The notes under the pieces are model-generated. The model ran no database searches. It worked only from the letters and a program-made list of their open reading frames with translations, and was not told the origin of the DNA. A program made the translations under genes and the position numbers. Source: an uncultured Peptococcaceae bacterium (GTDB lineage: Bacteria > Bacillota > Peptococcia > Peptococcales > Peptococcaceae). Taken from it: 5,724 bases of DNA. This document shows positions 1 to 5,633 of the stretch, in pieces. Numbering within the stretch: the stretch's first letter is position 1; every line of letters starts with the position of its first letter. The stretch is taken from the NCBI GenBank assembly GCA_945949655.1, contig CAMFFG010000093.1, positions 1-5,724 of the forward strand, read 5' to 3'.

Positions 1-93
1 GTAGAAGGAATCGGGGAAACAAGAGCGAAAACTATTAAAGACGGGCTGAAACGCATGCGGGATCAGATCTATTCGGAATTCCATTGGATTTGA
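1..93 (+). CDS. disA: DisA, diadenylate cyclase, C-terminal end (partial)
   Basis: Only the last 30 codons and the TGA stop (91-93) are present; the 5' part lies outside the window. The peptide begins VEGIGETRAKTIKDGLKRM, a helix-hairpin-helix DNA-binding motif (GIG followed by a basic helix), and ends with a short tail rich in aromatic residues. DisA makes c-di-AMP from two ATP and uses its C-terminal HhH domain to bind branched DNA. The assignment rests on the match to the DisA C-terminus and on the yacL gene directly downstream, the usual order in Firmicutes. Many DNA-repair proteins carry HhH motifs, so the fragment alone would be ambiguous. No terminator follows the stop, so disA transcripts may continue into yacL. 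Confidence 0.8.
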   Translation, partial: VEGIGETRAKTIKDGLKRMRDQIYSEFHWI

Positions 94-194
94 TAAAAAA
101 TTTTGTGCTAAAGCTGACAGAACACATAACATTTTGTTAGATTTTCTTAACAGTTATTTGGTAAAATGTAGCTAGCGAAAGGAGGTGAGAAAAC
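94..194 (+). promoter_or_regulatory. disA-yacL intergenic region with probable extended -10 promoter and strong SD
   Basis: This AT-rich gap holds a probable promoter for yacL. The best -10 is TAAAAT (162-167), preceded by TG at 159-160, which makes it an extended -10. No good -35 lies at 17 bp, and TTGTTA at 134-139 is too far away (22 bp). A weaker alternative is TTGTGC (103-108) with TAACAT (127-132). The SD AAAGGAGGTGA (178-188) is a near-perfect complement of the 16S 3' end, six bases before the ATG at 195. A small inverted repeat TGTTA/TAACA (135-139 and 148-152) lies just upstream of the -10. Confidence 0.55.
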
Positions 195-1298
195 ATGAAA
201 AGTGATATGGTGAAACGAATTGTACAAATTCTTCTGGCTTTGTCGGGCATTGCAGGTATCATATATGTGTCGCCGATTCTGGCTGTGCCGCTGCGGGTGC
301 AGTTTGGCTGGTCAGCCCAGAGCATTCTGGTTCTGGAAGGGGTTCTGGCCGTGCTGGCCGGGGTGATCGGTTGGCTGATTGCGACACCGATTCTGTCGTT
401 TGTGGTATCAGCGACAAGACGAGCCGAAGGAAAGTTACAGAAAATGTCCACGCAGGATTTACTGAGTGGCGCCATTGGTTTAATCATCGGACTTATAGTA
501 GCATTTTTTATTGGAAGTGCCTTGTCCGTGTTACCGATCATCGGCGCTTATATGCCGATTCTGATGTGCCTAGTCTTTGGGTATCTGGGTATCAGTCTGG
601 GCATTCGTAAGAGAGAGGATCTGGTAAACTTTATTTCCGGACTGGGTAAAGAAGGTAACCGGTTTCGAGTCAAAGGCAAGACGAGAGCAGCAGGGTATTG
701 CAACATGCCGAAGGTTCTGGACACAAGCGTTATTATTGACGGAAGAATCGCAGATATCTGCAAAACAGGCTTTGTAGAAGGTCCCATTATCATTCCTAAT
801 TTTGTACTGGAAGAGCTGCGTCATATTGCTGATTCCTCGGACGCACTGAAGCGGGCCAAAGGCCGCAGAGGACTGGACATGCTCAATATTATCCGCAAAG
901 AGTTGGATATTGAGGTTGAAATCTCCAACCGGGACTACGATGATATCTCAGAAGTAGATGATAAACTGGTACGCCTGGCCCAGGAACTGTACGGCTGTGT
1001 GGTGACCAATGACTATAATCTGAACAAGGTGGCTACTCTGCAGGGTGTGGTCGTGCTGAATATCAACGAGCTAGCCAACGCCATCAAGCCGGTGGTGCTG
1101 CCTGGCGAAAAGATGACAGTCACTGTAGTGAAGGACGGCAAGGAACACAACCAGGGGGTTGCTTATCTGGATGACGGTACCATGATCGTGGTAGAAAACG
1201 GTCGCCGCTTTATGGGTGAAACCATCGAGGTAGAGGTTACCAGTGTTATTCAGACCAATGCCGGTCGGATGATCTTTGGGAAACCGATTGAAAAATAA
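195..1298 (+). CDS. yacL: YacL-like membrane protein with PIN and TRAM domains
   Basis: This is a 367-residue protein, usual for the YacL family. The N-terminal part has four hydrophobic segments, roughly residues 8-25, 44-63, 90-112 and 118-137. A cytoplasmic PIN (PilT N-terminal) nuclease-type domain spans about 173-295. Its acidic metal-binding residues are visible: D176 in KVLDTSVIIDGRI, E206/E207 in VLEEL, D255/D256 in EVDDKLV and D273 in TNDYNL. Residues about 300-360 form a TRAM domain, a small beta-barrel thought to bind RNA, with the block GVAYLDDGTMIVVENGR. PIN domains usually cleave RNA, so a membrane-tethered ribonuclease is a reasonable inference, but the cellular role of YacL is not well established. 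The ATG is set by the SD at 178-188. The position between disA and ispD matches the conserved Firmicute order. Confidence 0.92.
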   Translation: MKSDMVKRIVQILLALSGIAGIIYVSPILAVPLRVQFGWSAQSILVLEGVLAVLAGVIGWLIATPILSFVVSATRRAEGKLQKMSTQDLLSGAIGLIIGLIVAFFIGSALSVLPIIGAYMPILMCLVFGYLGISLGIRKREDLVNFISGLGKEGNRFRVKGKTRAAGYCNMPKVLDTSVIIDGRIADICKTGFVEGPIIIPNFVLEELRHIADSSDALKRAKGRRGLDMLNIIRKELDIEVEISNRDYDDISEVDDKLVRLAQELYGCVVTNDYNLNKVATLQGVVVLNINELANAIKPVVLPGEKMTVTVVKDGKEHNQGVAYLDDGTMIVVENGRRFMGETIEVEVTSVIQTNAGRMIFGKPIEK

Positions 1299-1335
1299 GA
1301 ACAGAAAAATAAGAAACAGCATGAAATAAACTGAT

Positions 1336-1408
1336 CCGAAGGAGGTGCTGCGGCAGGGCAGCGGCTTGATTTTCAGCAGGCCGGCTTTGCGGCGGCAGCT
1401 CCTTTCGG
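1336..1408 (+). repeat. Long imperfect hairpin (inverted repeat) upstream of ispD
   Basis: The 133-nt yacL-ispD gap contains a 73-nt stem-loop. The arms are 1336-1359 and 1384-1408. CCGAAGGAG (1336-1344) pairs with CTCCTTTCGG (1399-1408) with one bulged T (1405). A G-G mismatch (1345/1398) follows. TGCTGC (1346-1351) then pairs with GCGGCA (1392-1397), with one wobble. A second G-G mismatch (1352/1391) follows, and GCAGGGC (1353-1359) pairs with GCTTTGC (1384-1390), with two wobbles. This gives 22 pairs in all. The arm at 1338-1347 contains a strong SD-like run (GAAGGAGGTG) that has no ATG, GTG or TTG start at proper spacing. No T-run follows, so it is not a standard terminator. It may be a translation or RNA-stability element, or a small palindromic repeat; the function is unknown. 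Confidence 0.6.
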
Positions 1409-1431
1409 TGTGCATGGAAGGTTGTGGATCA

Positions 1432-2124
1432 ATGAAAACAGCAGCCATCATTCTGGCCGCCGGTTCCGGCACGCGGATGAAAGCCGGAAAAAACAAACTG
1501 TTTCTGACCCTGCAGGGCCGTACCGTTCTGGAACACACGGCCAGCGTTTTTCAGAATTGTCCGCTGGTAGACGGCATTGTTGTGGTGGCCAGGGACACGG
1601 AGCTGCCACAGGTGCAGCAGATTCTGCCGCAGACCGTTTACAATAAAATTCTGTGCTATACAGCCGGTGGAGCAGAGCGGCAGGATTCGGTGCTGTGCGG
1701 ATTGCAGGTGCTGCCTGCAGATTTTGAACAGGTATTGATTCATGACGGGGCCCGCCCCTTTGTGACGGATCAGCTCATTCAAGATCTGCTGGCTCAGGTG
1801 ACACCACAGTGCGGCGCCATTGCCGGGGTACCGGCCAAGGATACCATAAAACGGGTAAACGATGCCGGACTGGTGCAACAGACTTTGCAGCGCAGAGAAC
1901 TGTGGAATATCCAGACGCCCCAGTGCTTTTACACAGCGTCGATTCTGCGGTGCTATCAGCAGGGAAGGGCCGACGGCTACTCTGCCACCGATGATGCTTC
2001 GCTGGCGGAACAGTACGGTCTGGCGGTAAAAGTGGTGCCTTCCTATTATGAAAATATCAAGCTGACCACGCCGGAGGATTTGGATGTGGCGGAAGTCTTT
2101 TTAAAACGGATGAGATCGAGGTGA
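1432..2124 (+). CDS. ispD: IspD, 2-C-methyl-D-erythritol 4-phosphate cytidylyltransferase
   Basis: IspD is a cytosolic enzyme of the MEP isoprenoid pathway. It joins CTP and 2-C-methyl-D-erythritol 4-phosphate into CDP-ME, releasing pyrophosphate. The 230-residue product has the family motifs in order: nucleotide-binding LAAGSGTRM (8-16) with R15, K22 in [15 protein letters not shown] (78-87), HDGARPF (104-110), PAKDTIK (134-140), R154 before LWNIQTPQ (157-164), TDDAS (186-190) and [10 protein letters not shown] (208-217) with K210. R15, K22, R154 and K210 match the catalytic or substrate-binding positions R20, K27, R157 and K213 of E. coli IspD. I chose ATG 1432 because family proteins begin just before the glycine-rich loop. 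The frame stays open upstream to GTG 1345, but that stretch is not IspD-like and overlaps the hairpin. The SD is modest (GGAAGG, 1416-1421, 10 nt away). The stop overlaps the SD of ispF. Confidence 0.95.
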   Translation: MKTAAIILAAGSGTRMKAGKNKLFLTLQGRTVLEHTASVFQNCPLVDGIVVVARDTELPQVQQILPQTVYNKILCYTAGGAERQDSVLCGLQVLPADFEQVLIHDGARPFVTDQLIQDLLAQVTPQCGAIAGVPAKDTIKRVNDAGLVQQTLQRRELWNIQTPQCFYTASILRCYQQGRADGYSATDDASLAEQYGLAVKVVPSYYENIKLTTPEDLDVAEVFLKRMRSR

Positions 2125-2129
2125 ACGAG

Positions 2130-2609
2130 ATGCGAGTTGGATTTGGTTACGATGTGCATCGTCTGGTAGAGGACCGCAGACTGATTCTGGGCGGAGTGGA
2201 GATCCCCTATGAGAAAGGGCTCTTGGGACATTCTGATGCTGACGTGCTGGTGCATGCGCTGATGGATGCCATGCTGGGCGCTGCCGGTCTGGGAGATATC
2301 GGCCGCCATTTCCCTGACACCGATGATCAGTATAAGGGAATTTCCAGCATGATTTTGCTGCAAAAGGTGACAGAACGGTTGACAGAAGCGGGTTATATGG
2401 TCAATAATATGGATGTTACGGTGGTGGCGCAGCGGCCCAGGCTGGCCGGATACATTCCGCAGATGGAGGCGAACCTGGCCCAGGTGCTGGGGATCCCGGA
2501 AACTGCGGTCAATGTGAAAGCCACTACCACAGAAAAACTGGGTTTCGAGGGAGAAGGACTGGGTATATCAGCTTATGCAGTCTGCTCCATAAAAGAGCTG
2601 GACGCGTAA
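2130..2609 (+). CDS. ispF: IspF, 2-C-methyl-D-erythritol 2,4-cyclodiphosphate synthase
   Basis: IspF converts CDP-ME 2-phosphate to ME-2,4-cyclodiphosphate and releases CMP, two pathway steps after IspD; IspE is not in this window. The 159-residue length is standard. It forms a homotrimer with a divalent metal at D8, H10 and H42, all visible in YDVHRL and VHALMDA. Other signatures are HSDADVL (34-40), FPDTD (61-65) and the C-terminal [15 protein letters not shown] (131-145). I chose ATG 2130 over GTG 2121. The SD GAGGTGA (2118-2124) sits 5 nt before the ATG, and IspF proteins normally start M-R-[IV]-G-F-G-Y-D-V-H. The SD contains the TGA stop of ispD, so the two genes are probably translationally coupled. 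Confidence 0.96.
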   Translation: MRVGFGYDVHRLVEDRRLILGGVEIPYEKGLLGHSDADVLVHALMDAMLGAAGLGDIGRHFPDTDDQYKGISSMILLQKVTERLTEAGYMVNNMDVTVVAQRPRLAGYIPQMEANLAQVLGIPETAVNVKATTTEKLGFEGEGLGISAYAVCSIKELDA

Positions 2610-2697
2610 GCTGGGGCTCTCTTGCAGCCTGTTTTGGTGTCAGATCGATCAGTGTGTGAACAACAAAAAGATGAAATATGATTTGGGGGAATACGTT

Positions 2698-4152
2698 GTG
2701 GAAAAATACAGAGTGCGTTTTGCGCCAAGCCCGACTGGTCCGCTGCATATCGGCGGCGCCCGCTCGGCGTTATTTAATTATCTGCTGGCCCGCAAAAGCG
2801 GCGGTCAGTTTGTGGTAAGAATTGAAGATACCGACCTGGAACGTTCCAGCAAAGAATCAGAAGTAAATATTTTTGAATCACTGGCATGGCTGGGTTTGGA
2901 AGCCGATGAGTCGGTGCAGGTGGGCGGTCCGTTCGGTCCATACCGGCAAACCGAGCGGCTGGATATCTACAAAAAATATGCGGATCAGCTGCTGGCCGAA
3001 GGCAAAGCTTATTACTGCTTCTGCAGCGAAGAAGAAATCGAAGCAGAACGGGCGGCTGCTATGGAAAAAGGCGAAATGCCAATGTACAGTGGAAAGTGCC
3101 GCAATCTGACCAAAGAACAGCAGGAAGAACTGCTGGCGCAGGGCAGAAAACCGGTGATCCGTCTGCACGTGCCCCATGGCGAAAAACTGGTGGTGGACGA
3201 TGCCGTGCGCGGCGTTGTTACCTTTGAATCCGACGGCGTTGGCGATTTTGTCATCGTGAAATCAGATGGCATTCCGACCTACAATTTTGCCGTTGTCATT
3301 GATGACCATCTGATGGAGATCAGCCATGTGATCCGTGCGGAAGAACATCTGTCCAACACACCGCGCCAGATTGCGGTTTATCACGCGCTGGGTTGGGAAG
3401 TGCCAAAATTTGCGCATATCTCGCTGATCTTAGGCGAGGACCGTAAAAAGATGAGCAAACGGCACGGCGCTACCTCGGTGACCCAGTACGAAAAGATGGG
3501 CTATCTGCCGGAAGCTGTATTTAACTTCCTGGCATTGCTGGGCTGGTCGCCGGGCGGTGAAGATGAAATCATGACCAAAGAAGAGATCATTGAAAAATTC
3601 TCGCTGGAAGCCGTATCCAAGAGTCCGGCGGTATTCGATATGGAAAAACTGAAATGGCTGAATGGCCATTATATCCGTCAAAGTTCCATTGAACGGCTGG
3701 TTGGCCTGGCCATCCCTTATCTGCAGAGCGAAGGCTATCTGACGGAGAAAGTGACCGAAGCTGACCAGCAGTGGGTGACACTGATTATGCAGGCCCTGCA
3801 GGAAAAAATTCACACCATCAACGACATCGGTGAATTTATGCATCTGTTTGTAGGGGAAGATATCACCATCGAGGATGAAGAGGCAAAAAAAGTGCTGGCC
3901 GATCCTGATGTACCTGTTGTGATTACAGCGTTTAAAGAAAAACTGGCAGAGCTGCCTGAATGGAATGCCGACGATGTGAAGAAGATATTCAAAGCCATCA
4001 GCAAAGAAACAGGTTTGAAAGGCAAAAAAGTGTTTATGCCGATCCGTGTGGCACTGACCGGTCAGATGCACGGGCCAGACCTGCACTTTATTATCCCGGT
4101 GTTAGGGCCGGAACTGGTAGCCAAACGGCTGCAGAAAACAGTGAATCTGTAA
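2698..4152 (+). CDS. gltX: Glutamyl-tRNA synthetase (class I)
   Basis: GltX charges tRNA-Glu with glutamate in the cytosol; in many Firmicutes it also charges tRNA-Gln for later amidation, which cannot be decided here. Class I signatures are clear: FAPSPTGPLHIGG (8-20, the HIGH motif), RIEDTD (41-46) and GEDRKKMSKRHG (246-257, KMSKR at 251-255). C107, C109, Y130 and C134 match the zinc ligands C98, C100, Y121 and C125 of E. coli GluRS. The rest, from about 320, is the helical anticodon-binding part. I chose GTG 2698, which gives 484 residues, the normal size, with GGGGGA (2685-2690) 7 nt upstream. GTG 2656 and ATG 2671 are in frame but have no SD and would add a non-family tail. The 88-nt gap from ispF holds only weak short hairpins. 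The stop overlaps the next gene. Confidence 0.96.
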   Translation: MEKYRVRFAPSPTGPLHIGGARSALFNYLLARKSGGQFVVRIEDTDLERSSKESEVNIFESLAWLGLEADESVQVGGPFGPYRQTERLDIYKKYADQLLAEGKAYYCFCSEEEIEAERAAAMEKGEMPMYSGKCRNLTKEQQEELLAQGRKPVIRLHVPHGEKLVVDDAVRGVVTFESDGVGDFVIVKSDGIPTYNFAVVIDDHLMEISHVIRAEEHLSNTPRQIAVYHALGWEVPKFAHISLILGEDRKKMSKRHGATSVTQYEKMGYLPEAVFNFLALLGWSPGGEDEIMTKEEIIEKFSLEAVSKSPAVFDMEKLKWLNGHYIRQSSIERLVGLAIPYLQSEGYLTEKVTEADQQWVTLIMQALQEKIHTINDIGEFMHLFVGEDITIEDEEAKKVLADPDVPVVITAFKEKLAELPEWNADDVKKIFKAISKETGLKGKKVFMPIRVALTGQMHGPDLHFIIPVLGPELVAKRLQKTVNL

Positions 4153-4667
4153 TGTCTGCTGCCGGTATTACCATCCGCACCATGACAGAGGGTGACTGGC
4201 CGACGGTGGCCGCTATCTACGAGCAGGGCATTGCCAGCCACAAAGCCACCTTTGCACAGCAGGTACCGGCGTATGCCACCTGGGATACCGAACATCACAA
4301 GCACACCCGTCTGGTGGCACAGACCGCTGACGGACAGGTGGTGGGCTGGGCAGCGCTGGCGCCCAGCTTTGCCCGTGCAGTGTACAGCGGCGTGGCGGAG
4401 ATCAGCATTTACATTCACGATGATTATCAGCACCAGGGTATTGGCAGCAAACTGCTGGAAGCCGCGGCGGCAGAAAGCGAGCGCAACGGTATCTGGACAC
4501 TGGAGGCGCTGATTTTTGATGACAATCTGCCCAGTCTGCAGCTGTTTCGCAAATGCGGCTACACCGAGCTGGGTGTGCGCACAAAGCTGGGATATGATAC
4601 CGTGCTGCAGCGCTGGCGCAATGTGGCTATGCTGGCACGGCGCAGCGAGGCGGAGCAGTTTGTCTGA
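4152..4667 (+). CDS. GNAT N-acetyltransferase, phosphinothricin/methionine-sulfoximine type
   Basis: This 171-residue protein is a single GNAT domain that uses acetyl-CoA to acetylate an amino group. The acetyl-CoA-binding motif A is visible as SIYIHDDYQHQGIGSKLLEAA (85-105), with the Q-x-x-G-x-G loop at 93-98. Motif B follows as ALIFDDNLPSLQLFRKCGY (119-137). The N-terminal IRTMTEGDWPTVAAIYEQGI and the ATF...W segment near 32-44 resemble the Pat/YwnH branch, which acts on phosphinothricin, methionine sulfoximine or methionine sulfone. The substrate here is an inference. ATG 4152 overlaps the gltX stop by one base (TAATG) and has no clear SD, so it is probably translated by re-initiation after gltX. 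An open frame continues upstream inside gltX but is not GNAT-like. No terminator is seen after the stop. Confidence 0.85.
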   Translation: MSAAGITIRTMTEGDWPTVAAIYEQGIASHKATFAQQVPAYATWDTEHHKHTRLVAQTADGQVVGWAALAPSFARAVYSGVAEISIYIHDDYQHQGIGSKLLEAAAAESERNGIWTLEALIFDDNLPSLQLFRKCGYTELGVRTKLGYDTVLQRWRNVAMLARRSEAEQFV

Positions 4668-4694
4668 GGAGAAGTTTGTCTGAAAAAATTTTGC

Positions 4695-4724
4695 TTGACA
4701 AAGCTATGGCAGATTGCATACAAT
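4695..4724 (+). promoter_or_regulatory. Sigma-A promoter of the cysteine T-box operon
   Basis: The -35 hexamer TTGACA (4695-4700) is a perfect consensus. It is separated by 18 bp from the -10 hexamer TACAAT (4719-4724), which matches TATAAT at five of six positions. Transcription should start near 4731, just before the T-box leader. A perfect 6-bp dyad TACAGC/GCTGTA (4724-4729 and 4735-4740) straddles the expected start site and could be an operator. Confidence 0.85.
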
Positions 4725-4730
4725 ACAGCT

Positions 4731-5002
4731 ATACGCTGTAAGCATTTCATACACAAAAACGGAGAACGGGTAGAGTATTTCTGCGGGAAGTGCCAGAGAG
4801 GATCTGTCATCGGCTGAAAGCAGATCTGACGGAAAACAGAAAGAAGTGCACCCGGGAGTTGAACCGCTGAGTGCCGAAACAGGCAGTAGGCAGTTCCGTC
4901 TGGTCTCGTTAACGACCATATAAGCATCCGGATTGTCCGGATGAAACTAGAGTGGAACCACGGTTGCGCGTCTCTAAGGAGATGGGCAGCCGTTTTTGTT
5001 TG
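4731..5002 (+). ncRNA. T-box leader, tRNA-Cys-sensing riboswitch
   Basis: This cis-acting RNA reads the charging state of a tRNA and controls termination. Stem I: CGGGT (4767-4771) pairs with ACCCG (4850-4854), and TTTCTG (4778-4783) with CAGAAA (4837-4842). Between them lie AGTA (4774-4777) and GAA-G-TGC (4843-4849). The specifier TGC (4847-4849) is a Cys codon followed by A. AGAGAG (4795-4800) and a distal loop with CGGCTGAAA sit above GATCTG/CAGATC. Stem II elements lie at 4861-4895. TGGTC/GACCA (4901-4918) and an 8-bp hairpin CATCCGGA/TCCGGATG (4925-4943) follow. Antiterminator: TAGAG (4948-4952), bulge TGGAACC (4953-4959), ACG (4960-4962), paired to CGT and CTCTA (4969-4976). Bulge TGGA would pair with a UCCA tRNA end, as in tRNA-Cys (U73). 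Uncharged tRNA-Cys should allow read-through into the cys genes. This accounts for the long non-coding stretch after the GNAT gene. Confidence 0.93.
4960..5001 (+). terminator. Intrinsic terminator of the T-box leader
   Basis: ACGGTTGC (4960-4967) pairs with GCAGCCGT (4986-4993), including one G-T wobble. The stem continues across one G-G mismatch to CG/TG pairs and TCTC/GAGA (4971-4974 and 4979-4982), with a TAAG loop. A T-rich run (TTTTTGTTT) begins at 4993. The 5' arm shares bases 4960-4976 with the antiterminator, so the two structures exclude each other. Confidence 0.9.
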
Positions 5003-5042
5003 CACAAAAACACAGCAGAGAATACAGAAAAGAGGGAATCAG

Positions 5043-5552
5043 GTGGGAAACAAGATATCGAAAAAGGAAAAAGCCAGAAGAGAGGCGGAGGCCAAACAGA
5101 AAGCAGAAAAGAAAGACCGCCGCTCGTTTATTTTTATGTGTGTGGCGATGCTGTTTGCCATGTGGCTGGTCGGTTATCTGATCAACGGCATGGAGATCAA
5201 AAGCCTGCCGCAGGAGAAAGCGGTGGCCTCCATTGAAATTCAGGATCATAGACTGACCGAAGAGGTGAAGGTGCTGAACGACAAGGAAAGCATCAAAAAT
5301 GCCTGCAGTGCAGTGGATATTCTGCGCGTGAAATATGATGCGGCAGAAATGACAGAAGCACCAGAGTTTACCGTGGTATTTCAGCTGGAGGATGGCAGCA
5401 GCCAGCAGCTGCAGGTCAATGAAACGACCCTGCTCTGGAACGGGGAGGCTCATCCGGTCAAACAGAGACATTATAAAATGTTTCGGGATGTAGTGGAAAG
5501 CATTTTCTTTTCAGAATATCTGAGTGCGGAACAGGTAGCAGACGAAACATGA
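5043..5552 (+). CDS. Unrecognised single-pass membrane protein, first gene of the cysteine T-box operon
   Basis: I do not recognise this 169-residue protein. It has a highly charged, Lys/Glu/Arg-rich N-terminus (about 5-27, ISKKEKARREAEAKQKAEKK), probably a short coiled coil or helix. One membrane segment follows (about 28-48). A soluble domain of about 120 residues then shows an alternating strand-like pattern (ASIEI, FTVVFQLEDGSSQQLQV, TLLWNGEAHPV) and a C-terminal helix (YKMFRDVVESIFF). The basic N-terminus suggests it stays inside, with the C-terminal domain outside. There is no lipobox or export signal. Start GTG 5043 has the SD AGAGGG (5031-5036) 6 nt upstream; the same SD is used by cysE. 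In-frame ATG 4941 lies inside a T-box hairpin and is not credible. Its place between the Cys T-box and cysE puts it in the cysteine-starvation response. It could act in cysteine or sulfur uptake or redox sensing, but nothing in the sequence shows this. Confidence 0.85.
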   Translation: MGNKISKKEKARREAEAKQKAEKKDRRSFIFMCVAMLFAMWLVGYLINGMEIKSLPQEKAVASIEIQDHRLTEEVKVLNDKESIKNACSAVDILRVKYDAAEMTEAPEFTVVFQLEDGSSQQLQVNETTLLWNGEAHPVKQRHYKMFRDVVESIFFSEYLSAEQVADET

Positions 5553-5633
5553 TGCAGCTTTCGCAGAAAGCAGAAAAAGCAGTATAACAGGACATAAAAT
5601 GGGAAGCGATATCATAGAAAAGAGGGATTGCTT

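Noticed and set aside
1345..1431. N-terminal extension of IspD from GTG 1345
   Set aside because: The peptide is not IspD-like, the GTG overlaps its only SD candidate, and the stretch is occupied by the hairpin.
2610..2640. Possible terminator between ispF and gltX (GGCT/AGCC then TGTTTT)
   Set aside because: The stem is only 4 bp with a 7-nt loop and the T-run is broken, which is too weak to call.
2656..2697. N-terminal extension of GltX from GTG 2656 or ATG 2671
   Set aside because: There is no SD before either codon, and the added residues lie outside the family; GTG 2698 gives the normal 484-residue size.
3430..4086. Long minus-strand open frame of 218 codons opposite gltX, and shorter ones at 1071-1538 and 4974-5471
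   Set aside because: They are antisense shadows of well-supported genes with no recognisable domains or SD sites. Frames of this length opposite codon-biased genes are common.
4846..4848. GTG (Val) as the T-box specifier instead of TGC
   Set aside because: TGC followed by A fits the specifier position better, the TGGA bulge needs U73 (tRNA-Cys, not the A73 usual for tRNA-Val), and the downstream gene is cysE.
4941..5042. In-frame extension of the membrane-protein gene starting at ATG 4941
   Set aside because: The ATG lies in the 3' arm of a T-box hairpin and the frame runs through the antiterminator and terminator. There is no SD, while GTG 5043 has AGAGGG at good spacing.
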